53,838 bases of DNA from Rhodoferax sp. (lineage in GTDB: Bacteria; Pseudomonadota; Gammaproteobacteria; Burkholderiales; Burkholderiaceae_C), in the NCBI RefSeq assembly GCF_011391645.1, contig NZ_JAABQC010000004.1, positions 1-53,838 on the forward strand, written 5' to 3'. Of the stretch, positions 18,237 through 25,622 are shown in pieces. The stretch's first letter is position 1. Each line of letters starts with the position of its first letter. Below the pieces are notes generated by a model. That model did no database searches. It was given only the letters and a program-made list of their open reading frames with translations, and had not been told where the DNA came from. The translations under genes and the position numbers were made by a program.

Positions 18237-18541
18237 TGTTCGCGGCCGCTGCCCTCGCGCTGCTGGTCTCCCTGGCCCTGGCTCTGACGCGCGCTGCTTT
18301 GGGACCAACGGTTTTTGACCGGGCGCAGGCGGCCAACACCATTGGCACGTTGGCCATGTTGCTGCTGGCTGTCATGGGGTTTCTGAATGGTCGCCCCGAG
18401 TTTCTGGATCTGGCGATCGTGTACGGCCTGCTGAACGTGATCGGTACGATTGCCGTGCTCAAGTATTTCCAACGCGGTGATTTGGGGGATCCGGGTGATG
18501 ACCCAAATGAATCAACGGCAGAAGAGAAGCCCTCCGCATGA
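18236..18541 (+). CDS. mrpF: Mrp-type antiporter subunit F
   Basis: This 101-residue protein has three hydrophobic helices and the MnhF core RAALGPTVFDRAQAANTIGT, followed by EFLDLAIVYGLLNVIGTIAV. It corresponds to MrpF/MnhF/MbhB. Its ATG overlaps the mrpE stop by one base. The tail after residue 80 is acidic and polar and is probably cytoplasmic. Confidence 0.92.
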   Translation: MFAAAALALLVSLALALTRAALGPTVFDRAQAANTIGTLAMLLLAVMGFLNGRPEFLDLAIVYGLLNVIGTIAVLKYFQRGDLGDPGDDPNESTAEEKPSA

Positions 18542-18867
18542 GCATACTCATTACTTCAGCGAGTTGGTTGTTCCTGGTGCTCGGTGGTGTTTTTTGCATC
18601 GTGGGTGCCATCGGCTTGGTGCGTATGCCTGATTTTTATACCCGGATGCATGCCGCCAGCGTGATCGAAACACTCGGCGCCGGGCTGATATTGCTGGGGC
18701 TGATGCTGCAGGCAGGGCTCACCCTGGTGACCGTCAAACTGCTCATGGTGGGCTTGTTGATTCTGTTTGTCAGCCCGACAGCCACGCATGCGTTGGCGCG
18801 TGCCGCCATGGTCCGGGGGCTCAAGCCCTTGCTGGCACCCGAGGAGAAAATACCATCGAAGCCTTGA
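18538..18867 (+). CDS. mrpG: Mrp-type antiporter subunit G
   Basis: This 109-residue protein with three membrane helices shows the MnhG signature IGLVRMPDFYTRMHAASVIETLGAG and the C-terminal segment LFVSPTATHALARAA. It corresponds to MrpG/MbhC. It overlaps mrpF by 4 bp (ATGA). GAGGAG near its 3' end (18841-18846) probably serves as the ribosome-binding site of the next gene. Confidence 0.93.
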   Translation: MSILITSASWLFLVLGGVFCIVGAIGLVRMPDFYTRMHAASVIETLGAGLILLGLMLQAGLTLVTVKLLMVGLLILFVSPTATHALARAAMVRGLKPLLAPEEKIPSKP

Positions 18868-19391
18868 TCATTAACGTGCTGATGGTCATGATGGCGGTGA
18901 GCGTGCTGGTCATCATCCGCAGCCGCAACCTGTTTGCTGTGATCCTGCTCAGCGGCATTTACAGCTTCCTGATGGCCACTGTGCTGGTGGCCATGGACGC
19001 GGTTGACGTGGCCATGACCGAAGCGGCGGTGGGTGCGGGTATCTCGACTGTTCTTTTGCTGGCCGCGCTCTACCTGGGTAAAAGCGAAGAGGCTCACCCG
19101 CCCAGCAAGCCATTTCTGCCACTTTTGGTTTCAATGTCTGTGGGTGGCATGCTGGTGTACGGCACCCTTGGCCTGCCTGACTTTTCGGATCCCAAGGCAC
19201 CCATCCATGTGCATGTTGCGCCACGATACCTGAATGAGATGAAGCAAGAGGTCGATGTGCCCAACGCCGTCACCGCCGTATTGGCCAGCTACCGTGGTTT
19301 TGACACGTTGGGTGAAACCGTGGTGGTCTTCACCGCCGGCGCCGGAGTGGTTGCCCTGTTGCGACGCCGCCGAAAGGGGCGCAAGCCGTGA
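18864..19391 (+). CDS. Fused MbhD/MbhE-like membrane subunit (split MrpA C-terminus)
   Basis: This 175-residue protein contains the DUF4040/MbhD core RNLFAVILLSGIYSFLMA followed by DVAMTEAAVGAGISTVLL. It then has an MbhE-like part with two more helices, ending near FDTLGETVVVFTAGAGVVALL. In classical Mrp systems these segments form the C-terminus of the large MrpA; here they are a separate gene, as in Mbh-type complexes. The annotated start is TTG at 18864, but GAGGAG lies 17 bp upstream of it. An ATC three codons earlier (18855) is 8 bp from GAGGAG and would give the N-terminus (I/M)EALIINV, so the exact start is doubtful. Confidence 0.85.
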   Translation: MIINVLMVMMAVSVLVIIRSRNLFAVILLSGIYSFLMATVLVAMDAVDVAMTEAAVGAGISTVLLLAALYLGKSEEAHPPSKPFLPLLVSMSVGGMLVYGTLGLPDFSDPKAPIHVHVAPRYLNEMKQEVDVPNAVTAVLASYRGFDTLGETVVVFTAGAGVVALLRRRRKGRKP

Positions 19392-19816
19392 AAAACGACC
19401 TGATTCTGCGGGTCATCGCCAAGCTGCTGATCCCGTTTATTTTGCTGTTTGCCCTGTATGTGCAGTTTCACGGCGACTTTGGTCCGGGTGGCGGCTTCCA
19501 GGCGGGCGTGATCCTGGCGGCCGCCGTTATTTTTTATGCCCTCATTTATGGTTTGGCCGATGCCCGCAAGGTGGTGCCTGAACCTCTGGTGGAATCCATG
19601 ATGGCGATTGGTGTGCTGATTTACGCTGGAGTCGGTGTGGCGGGTTTGCTGCTGGGAGGCAATTTTCTTGACTACTTTGTGCTCGACCCCAACCCGGTGC
19701 TTGGCCAGCATCGTGGCATTTTCTGGGTCGAGGTGGGAGTCGCCACCACGGTATCAGGCGTGATGCTCAAGATCTTTTACATGTTTGCTGACCGCGGCAA
19801 GGCGGACGAAGAATGA
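19388..19816 (+). CDS. mrpB: Mrp-type antiporter subunit B
   Basis: This 142-residue protein has four membrane helices and the MnhB signature HGDFGPGGGFQAGVILAAA, then VGVAGLLLGGNFLD and GIFWVEVGVATTVSGVML. It corresponds to MrpB/MbhF. The start is GTG, overlapping the previous stop, and its own 3' end overlaps mrpC by 4 bp. Confidence 0.93.
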   Translation: MKNDLILRVIAKLLIPFILLFALYVQFHGDFGPGGGFQAGVILAAAVIFYALIYGLADARKVVPEPLVESMMAIGVLIYAGVGVAGLLLGGNFLDYFVLDPNPVLGQHRGIFWVEVGVATTVSGVMLKIFYMFADRGKADEE

Positions 19817-20208
19817 GCGGCGTCAGCACTCCAGCGGCATTGGGCAGCCACTTCACCTATTTCATCACCATCTTTCTGATGGTCGCGGGCTTGTTCATCG
19901 TCATCTCGCGCACCAATCTGATCAAAAAGCTGGTCGGCCTCGGCATTTTTCAAACGTCGGTTTATCTGCTTTACATCGGGCCGGGCAAATTGATTGGCGG
20001 CACCGCCCCCATCCTGAGCGACGCGTTCACGGTCTATTCAAACCCTCTGCCGCATGTTCTGATTCTGACGGCCATTGTGGTGGGGGTGGCAATCCTGGCT
20101 TTGGGACTGGCCCTGGTGGTGCGCATTCGCGAGGCCTACGGCACCATCGAGGAAGATGACATCCTGGCCCAGGAAGCCCAGTCAGAAGGCGACGGTAACG
20201 CACCATGA
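19813..20208 (+). CDS. mrpC: Mrp-type antiporter subunit C (NuoK-like)
   Basis: This 131-residue protein with three membrane helices is homologous to NuoK and MbhG. Typical segments are LIKKLVGLGIFQTSVYLLYI, DAFTVYSNPLPHVLILTAIVVGVAILALGLAL, and an acidic cytoplasmic tail. NuoK-like subunits contribute to proton translocation between antiporter modules. It has ATGA overlaps on both sides. Confidence 0.94.
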   Translation: MSGVSTPAALGSHFTYFITIFLMVAGLFIVISRTNLIKKLVGLGIFQTSVYLLYIGPGKLIGGTAPILSDAFTVYSNPLPHVLILTAIVVGVAILALGLALVVRIREAYGTIEEDDILAQEAQSEGDGNAP

Positions 20209-21689
20209 GTTTGGCCCAGCACCTGCCTGCATTGCAAGTTGTTGTCCCGCTGATCGCAGCGCCACTCACGGTGCTGCTGCGCCAGCGCAGTGTGGCTTTT
20301 GCCGTGGCGCTGGTGGCAAGCTGGATTGCTTTTGCGATCTCGATCCTGTTGTGGTTGCAGGTAGCCAGCGGCGGCACCATCAGCTACGCCATTGGCAGCT
20401 GGCCTGCGCCCTGGGGTATCGAATACCGGGTTGATCGCTTGAGTTCTTTCTTGCTGGTGCTGGTGTCCGGCATTGCCGCCCTGGTGCTGCCTTTCAGTCG
20501 CTCCAGCATCGAAGCCGAAGTGCCGCCGCAGCAGCACTATCTTTTTTACACCATGTTTGTGTTGTGTCTGGCCGGACTGCTTGGCATTGCAATCACCGGG
20601 GATGCGTTTAATATTTTCGTTTTCATTGAAGTCTCCTCGCTCTCGGCTTATGTGCTGATTGCGCTCGGACGCGATCGCCGGGCGCTGTTTGCCGCTTACC
20701 AGTACCTGATCATGGGCTCCATCGGTGCCACCTTTCTGGTGGTCGGGATCGGTTTGCTCTACCTCATGACAGGCACCCTGAACCTGGCTGACATGGGGCA
20801 GCGTCTTGCCTCGGTGCAGGGCACACGGCCGGTCTTGGCAGCGCTGGCCTTCATTACCGTGGGTATATCGCTCAAGCTTGCGCTGTTCCCGCTCCACCAG
20901 TGGTTGCCAAACGCCTACGCTTACGCCCCTTCGGCAGTGTCGGCATTTTTGGCTGCCACGGCCACCAAGGTGGCGGTGTACGTGTTGCTGCGCTTCTATT
21001 TCTCGGTGTTTGGCGAATCAGCGGTATTTGCCAAACTGCCAATGCAGGAAATGATGTTGCTGCTGGCGCTGGCCGGCATGTTTGCGGCCTCCACCATTGC
21101 CATTTTTCAAACTGACCTGAGGCGTTTGTTTGCCTATTCGAGCGTGGCACAGATTGGCTACATCATTCTTGGCCTGTCATTCAACTCGGTCAACGGACTG
21201 ACCGCCAGCATCGTGCACCTGTTCAACCATGGCGTGACCAAGGGCGCCATCTTCATGCTGCTCGGGTGCGTTGCGCTCGGCGTGGGTGGCACCAGCCTGG
21301 CACGGGTGCAGGGTCTGGGCAAACGCATGCCGCTGGCCAGCTTCGGCATCGTGATTGGCGGGCTATCGTTAATGGGCGTGCCGGGCACGGCCGGTTTTAT
21401 CAGCAAGTGGTATTTGCTGTTGGCGGCACTGGAAAAAGGCCAATGGTGGCTGGTGTTCATGATTGTGCTGTCATCCCTGCTGGCCGCTGTTTACGTCTGG
21501 CGCTTTGTCGAAGCGGCGTACCTGCGTGAGCCGCGCCAGGACGCAGCCAATGTCACTGCAACACCCTGGTTGATGTCTGTTCCCACTGCTGTCATGGTGC
21601 TTGCCATTGTGTATTTCGGACTTGACACTTCATTCACCCTTGGCACTGCCACTGAGGCTGCTGCGGCACTGCTCAGGGGGACACGCTGA
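20205..21689 (+). CDS. mrpD: Mrp-type antiporter subunit D (first ND4/ND5-like subunit)
   Basis: This 494-residue polytopic proton-translocating subunit has about 14 helices and is homologous to NuoL/M/N and MrpD. The functionally essential residues are present: Glu142 in VFIEVSSLS (TM5), Lys224 in ISLKLALFPLHQWLP (TM7) and Lys255 in ATKVAVYVL (TM8). The spacing closely matches the TM5 Glu/TM7 Lys pair of Bacillus MrpD. It is the first of three related subunits encoded in series, with an ATGA overlap with mrpC. Confidence 0.94.
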   Translation: MSLAQHLPALQVVVPLIAAPLTVLLRQRSVAFAVALVASWIAFAISILLWLQVASGGTISYAIGSWPAPWGIEYRVDRLSSFLLVLVSGIAALVLPFSRSSIEAEVPPQQHYLFYTMFVLCLAGLLGIAITGDAFNIFVFIEVSSLSAYVLIALGRDRRALFAAYQYLIMGSIGATFLVVGIGLLYLMTGTLNLADMGQRLASVQGTRPVLAALAFITVGISLKLALFPLHQWLPNAYAYAPSAVSAFLAATATKVAVYVLLRFYFSVFGESAVFAKLPMQEMMLLLALAGMFAASTIAIFQTDLRRLFAYSSVAQIGYIILGLSFNSVNGLTASIVHLFNHGVTKGAIFMLLGCVALGVGGTSLARVQGLGKRMPLASFGIVIGGLSLMGVPGTAGFISKWYLLLAALEKGQWWLVFMIVLSSLLAAVYVWRFVEAAYLREPRQDAANVTATPWLMSVPTAVMVLAIVYFGLDTSFTLGTATEAAAALLRGTR

Positions 21690-23155
21690 TGCTGACACCC
21701 GAACAAGCCATTCTGGCGTCCATGGCGCTGCCTTCGGTCGGCGCGTTGTTGATCTCATTGGCAGGGCGCAGCCCCAATCTGCGTGAAGCCGTCACCCTGC
21801 TGACATCCACCCTGCTGCTGGCGGTGGTGTTGACGTTGCTGCCGCTGGTCATGGCTGGCGCGCGCCCCAGTCTGGTCCTGTTCAGCTTGCTGCCGGGCCT
21901 GGACATTGCCTTTCAGGTCGAGCCGCTCGGCATGCTGTTTGCACTCATTGCATCAGGCCTGTGGATTGTCAATTCACTTTACTCGATCGGTTACATGCGT
22001 GGCAACAAGGAAGCCAACCAGACACGATTTTTTGTCTGCTTTGCGCTTTCCCTGGCTGCCACGATGGGCATTGCCTTCTCCGGCAACCTGCTCACCCTGT
22101 TCGTCTTCTATGAGGTGCTGACACTCAGCACCTACCCCCTGGTCACCCACGCCGGAACTGAAAAAGCGCGCGACGGCGGACGGGTTTACCTTGGTCTGCT
22201 GTTGGGCACATCCACCGTTTTCCTGCTGCCGGCCCTGGTGTTCATTTGGTATATCGCGGGGACCACCGACTTCACGGTGGGCGGCATACTGGCCGACAAG
22301 CTCAAACCCGGCGAATTGGCGCTGCTGCTGGGTTTGTGCGTATTTGGCATTGGCAAGGCGGCGCTCATGCCGTTTCACCGCTGGCTGCCGGCCGCCATGG
22401 TGGCACCCACGCCAGTGTCGGCACTGCTGCATGCAGTGGCCGTGGTCAAGGCTGGTGTTTTCAGCGTGGTCAAGGTGGTGGTCTACGTCTTTGGCGTTGA
22501 CACCCTGGCCACCGCTGGCGCCACAAATTGGCTGGTGGTCGTGGCCGGTTTCAGCATCATTGCAGCCTCTGGGGTGGCACTGACCGCTGACAACCTGAAA
22601 CGTCGGCTCGCCTACTCCACGGTCAGCCAACTGTCTTACGTCACGATGGCTGCCGCCCTGCTGGCGCCCTTGTCCCTGGTGGGAGCTGTGTTGCATATTG
22701 CAGCCCACGCCGTTGGCAAGATCACGCTGTTCTTTGCCGCTGGCGCCATTTACACTGCGGCCCACAAAACCGAGGTCAGCCAGCTTGACGGCATTGGCCG
22801 GCGCATGCCCTGGACCATGGGTGCCTTTGCCATTGCCGCGCTGTCGATGATCGGCCTGCCGCCGGCCGTCGGCTTTATTTCCAAGTGGTACATGTTGTCG
22901 GGAGCCATGGCCAGCCAGCACTGGCTGGCGGTCTCTGTCATCGTGTTGAGCACACTGCTCAATGCCGGTTATTTTCTGCCCATTGTTTACCGGGCATTCT
23001 TTGTTGCAGCGCCCGCCGATCCGCACGGCCATCCACACGGTGAAGCACCCTTACCCATGGTGATCGCCCTGACCGCAACCGCGGCTGCCACGGTGCTGTT
23101 GTTTTTCTTTCCTGACGTGCCCCTGGCGCTGGCCCGTCAAATGATCAACCCGTGA
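21689..23155 (+). CDS. Second ND4/ND5-like (MrpD-family) subunit
   Basis: This 488-residue protein belongs to the same NuoL/M/N-MrpD family. Glu142 (VFYEVLTLSTYPLV), Lys223 (GIGKAALMPFHRWLP) and Lys254 (AVVKAGVFSV) occupy the same positions as in the preceding subunit, so it should be competent for proton or cation translocation. A His-rich loop HGHPHGEA lies near residue 450. One-base overlap with the gene upstream. Classical seven-gene Mrp operons have only MrpA and MrpD, so a further separate ND4-like gene is unusual. Confidence 0.9.
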   Translation: MLTPEQAILASMALPSVGALLISLAGRSPNLREAVTLLTSTLLLAVVLTLLPLVMAGARPSLVLFSLLPGLDIAFQVEPLGMLFALIASGLWIVNSLYSIGYMRGNKEANQTRFFVCFALSLAATMGIAFSGNLLTLFVFYEVLTLSTYPLVTHAGTEKARDGGRVYLGLLLGTSTVFLLPALVFIWYIAGTTDFTVGGILADKLKPGELALLLGLCVFGIGKAALMPFHRWLPAAMVAPTPVSALLHAVAVVKAGVFSVVKVVVYVFGVDTLATAGATNWLVVVAGFSIIAASGVALTADNLKRRLAYSTVSQLSYVTMAAALLAPLSLVGAVLHIAAHAVGKITLFFAAGAIYTAAHKTEVSQLDGIGRRMPWTMGAFAIAALSMIGLPPAVGFISKWYMLSGAMASQHWLAVSVIVLSTLLNAGYFLPIVYRAFFVAAPADPHGHPHGEAPLPMVIALTATAAATVLLFFFPDVPLALARQMINP

Positions 23156-23166
23156 GGATGAACCCA

Positions 23167-23421
23167 ATGGAAGAAAAAACCCACTGGCTCGATCAGCCCC
23201 GCAACATCAAGCTGCTGTGGCGCGGTTTTCTGCTTGTGCTCGTGCTCACGGTGCTGGCTGAGTTGGTGGTGCCTTTGCACCCCCATTTTGAAATCGACGC
23301 CATTTTTGGTTTCAACGCCTGGTTTGGCCTGCTGATGTGCGCTTTTTGGGTGGTTGTTGCCTTGGGTTTGGCGCAGGTGCTGAAACGACCCGAGTCCTAT
23401 TACGGCAAAGACAATGACTGA
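23167..23421 (+). CDS. Small two-helix membrane protein of the Mrp-like operon
   Basis: I do not recognise a named family. The 84-residue protein has a soluble N-terminus (MEEKTHWLDQP) and two membrane helices (about 16-38 and 48-68), joined by a His-containing segment PLHPHFEIDAIFGFNAW. It ends in a charged tail. I start at 23167 because GAGGA lies 8 bp upstream; an ATG at 23158 and a GTG at 23152 are alternatives. It sits between two ND-like subunit genes and overlaps the next by 8 bp, so it is probably a structural subunit of the same complex. Confidence 0.8.
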   Translation: MEEKTHWLDQPRNIKLLWRGFLLVLVLTVLAELVVPLHPHFEIDAIFGFNAWFGLLMCAFWVVVALGLAQVLKRPESYYGKDND

Positions 23422-25099
23422 GGTTTTGTTTCATCCCGGGCTGGTGCTCATTGTTGGCGCCCTGCTGCTGCCTTTTTTGCGCGGTACGGCTCGTTCGGTT
23501 GCGATTGTGGCTTTGCCGCTGCTCGTGCTGGCGCTGGTGTGGCAGGTGCCCGACGGACCTGCCTGGCAACTGCGTTTTCTGGATTACACCCTCACACCGC
23601 TACAGGGCGACAAACTGTCGCGCCTGTTTGCGACCATCTTCGCGCTGATGGCCACTGGCGGTGGCCTGTTTGCCATAACGCAAAAAAGCCGAGTCGAGGT
23701 GCCCGCAGCCTTTGTCTATGCCGGTTCGGCCATTGGCGTGGCCCTGGCTGGAGATCTGGTCACGGTCTTTGTGTTCTGGGAACTGATGGCGGTCGGCTCA
23801 ACCCTGGTACTGTGGAGCCAGGGCACCGAAGCAGCTTACCGCGCGGCCAGGCGCTACCTGATGATTCATCTGCTGGGCGGCGTGGTGCTGTTTGCCGGTG
23901 TCACCGGCCAAATCGTCAACACCGGTGATGTAACCTTCGCGCGTTTGGGGCTTGATTCGCCCGCCCACTGGCTGATTCTGATCGGATTCCTGATCAACGT
24001 TGCGGCACCGCCGCTGTCGGCTTGGCTGCCGGATGCTTACCCCGAGGCATCCTGGAGCGGGACTGTGTTCCTGTCGGCGTTCACCACCAAAACGGCGGTC
24101 TATGTGCTGATTCGTGGTTTTCCAGGCACCGAATTGCTCATCTGGCTTGGCCTGTTCATGGCCTTTTACGGCATCATTTACGGCTTGCTGGAAAACGACA
24201 TACGCCGCATCCTGGCCTACACCATCGTCAACCAGGGTGGCCTGATGATGGTCGGCGTTGGCCTTGGCACCGAGATGTCGCTCAATGGCGCGACCGCGCA
24301 GGCCTTTGCCGGCGTCATTTACGTGGCGCTGTTGCTGATGTCGGCTGGCTCGGTCATGCAAATGACCGGCAAACGCAAGTGCACCGAGTTGGGCGGTCTG
24401 GTGCGCACCATGCCCTTGACGGCAGTCTGTGGCACGGTCGGTGCGCTGGCCGTTTCAGCTTTTCCGTTTACCTCCGGTTTCATCTCGAAGTCGATGGTCT
24501 CGCAGGCCGCACTTGATGGCCATCTGCTGTGGGTCTGGCTGTTGCTCACCGCTGCTTCAGCGGGCGCATTTTTGCACGCCGGCCTTAAGTTTCCCTGGTT
24601 TGTGTTCTTCCACAAGGACTCGGGGCTGCGCCCCGCCGAACCACCGCTGAGCATGCGCTGGGCCATGGTCATCTTTTCGTTTCTTTGCATCGCGCTGGGC
24701 GTCTGGCCTGAGCCGCTGTATGCACTGCTGCCCTACCACGTCAGTTACGTGCCCTATACCGGGGCGCATGTGGTGACACAACTGCAGTTGCTACTGTTCT
24801 CTGGTCTGGCCTTCTTTGTGCTGCTGCCTTACCTGAAACGCACGCTGACCATCACACTCGATACGGATTGGATGTGGCGCTTTGTGCTGCCGGCGCTGCT
24901 GCACAAGGTGGGGATGCCGTTAATGAAAGCCTGGAACCTGCTGGTCCATGCGGCCTACGTGCTGATCACCGAGTCCATGGCTCTGGTGCTCTACCAGCAT
25001 CGCCAGGACGGGCGGTTTGCGCGAACCTGGTCCACCCGAAGCATGGCCATGTGGGTGCTGGTCCTGCTGCTTGGTTTTCTCATCCTGTACTACGTCTGA
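23414..25099 (+). CDS. Third ND4/ND5-like subunit of the Mrp-like complex
   Basis: This 561-residue member of the NuoL/M/N-MrpD family has about 14-16 helices and a C-terminal extension carrying further helices. Glu123 (VFWELMAVGS) and the TM8 lysine Lys226 (FTTKTAVYVL) are kept. The TM7 position that is Lys in the other two subunits is Asn195 here (INVAAPPLSAWLP). Conserved lysines of that helix are needed for transport in Mrp and complex I, so this subunit may be structural or use a different path. It is the last gene of the operon; a terminator lies about 90 bp downstream. Confidence 0.9.
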   Translation: MTEVLFHPGLVLIVGALLLPFLRGTARSVAIVALPLLVLALVWQVPDGPAWQLRFLDYTLTPLQGDKLSRLFATIFALMATGGGLFAITQKSRVEVPAAFVYAGSAIGVALAGDLVTVFVFWELMAVGSTLVLWSQGTEAAYRAARRYLMIHLLGGVVLFAGVTGQIVNTGDVTFARLGLDSPAHWLILIGFLINVAAPPLSAWLPDAYPEASWSGTVFLSAFTTKTAVYVLIRGFPGTELLIWLGLFMAFYGIIYGLLENDIRRILAYTIVNQGGLMMVGVGLGTEMSLNGATAQAFAGVIYVALLLMSAGSVMQMTGKRKCTELGGLVRTMPLTAVCGTVGALAVSAFPFTSGFISKSMVSQAALDGHLLWVWLLLTAASAGAFLHAGLKFPWFVFFHKDSGLRPAEPPLSMRWAMVIFSFLCIALGVWPEPLYALLPYHVSYVPYTGAHVVTQLQLLLFSGLAFFVLLPYLKRTLTITLDTDWMWRFVLPALLHKVGMPLMKAWNLLVHAAYVLITESMALVLYQHRQDGRFARTWSTRSMAMWVLVLLLGFLILYYV

Positions 25100-25187
25100 G
25101 TCTGACGCGAATTTTTTCGGCACAGCCCAAGGTGAAGAGGCATCAGCTTGAGTAGTCAACCTCAGCGCGCCGATGCTGGGCGCACTA

Positions 25188-25217
25188 TAAAAAAAAGCCA
25201 CCCGAAGGTGGCTTTTC
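25188..25217 (-). terminator. Bidirectional rho-independent terminator
   Basis: AAAAGCCACC and GGTGGCTTTT form a 10-bp stem. On the minus strand the loop is TTCG and eight T follow, so it strongly terminates the small lipoprotein gene. On the plus strand a shorter T4 tract may stop read-through from the Mrp-like operon. Confidence 0.88.
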
Positions 25218-25248
25218 AAGAAAAATTGCGAGGCAATTATTTCTTGAC

Positions 25249-25440
25249 TTATTTAGAAGCGGCAGAAGCTGCGGGAGCAGCAGCGTCGGAGGCAGCGGGA
25301 GCAGCAGGTGCAGCTTCAACAGCAGGTGCTGGTGCAGCCACAGGAGCCGGTGCAGGCGCAGGAGCTTCTTCTTTTTTGCCACAGGCAGAGAGAGCAGCAG
25401 CAGCAGCGATCACAGCGATCAGAACGAGAGATTTATTCAT
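25249..25440 (-). CDS. Small Ala/Pro-rich lipoprotein
   Basis: This 63-residue predicted lipoprotein has a basic start MNKS, a hydrophobic stretch, and lipobox LSAC with the lipidated Cys near residue 20. GKKEE follows, then a low-complexity tail made almost only of Ala, Pro, Val and Ser. Such tails are common in small outer-membrane or periplasm-spanning lipoproteins of Burkholderiales. No function can be assigned. The start at 25440 fits the lipoprotein signal; a longer frame to 25494 would bury it. A very strong terminator lies just downstream, as for an abundant transcript. Confidence 0.75.
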   Translation of the reverse strand: MNKSLVLIAVIAAAAALSACGKKEEAPAPAPAPVAAPAPAVEAAPAAPAASDAAAPAASAASK

Positions 25441-25502
25441 ATGTAATACCTGATAAAAAAGACAATTTCCGGAAATTGATTCGTGGAGCCCCACAAAACC
25501 AG

Positions 25503-25528
25503 GCCGGTTAACTGAATGTTGAACCGGC
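25503..25528 (-). terminator. Possible terminator downstream of roxA
   Basis: GCCGGTT (25503-25509) and AACCGGC (25522-25528) form a 7-bp stem with a 12-nt loop. On the minus strand a short T4 tract follows after a few bases. It could end the roxA transcript, 95 bp past its stop codon. Modest evidence. Confidence 0.4.
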
Positions 25529-25622
25529 TTGGGGGCAAATTATAGTTTTAAACTACTGGTTTTTACGCTTGACCGAAAACTCAAAATATGTTTGCAACAA
25601 TCTATTGGATTCATCATTTGCC

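Noticed and set aside
21974-23038. 354-codon minus-strand frame inside the second ND-like subunit
   Set aside because: The antisense product is Gly/His/Gln-rich with no recognisable fold. The sense frame has conserved Glu and Lys residues of the antiporter family.
17760-25099. Membrane-bound hydrogenase or formate hydrogenlyase
   Set aside because: The membrane subunits resemble Mbh, but no NiFe large subunit, small subunit or NuoB/C/D/I-like gene is present.
25249-25380. Ala/Pro-coding repeats of the small lipoprotein gene as a DNA tandem repeat or CRISPR
   Set aside because: The periodic GCA/GCT-rich sequence is explained by the low-complexity Ala/Pro tail; there are no regular spacers.
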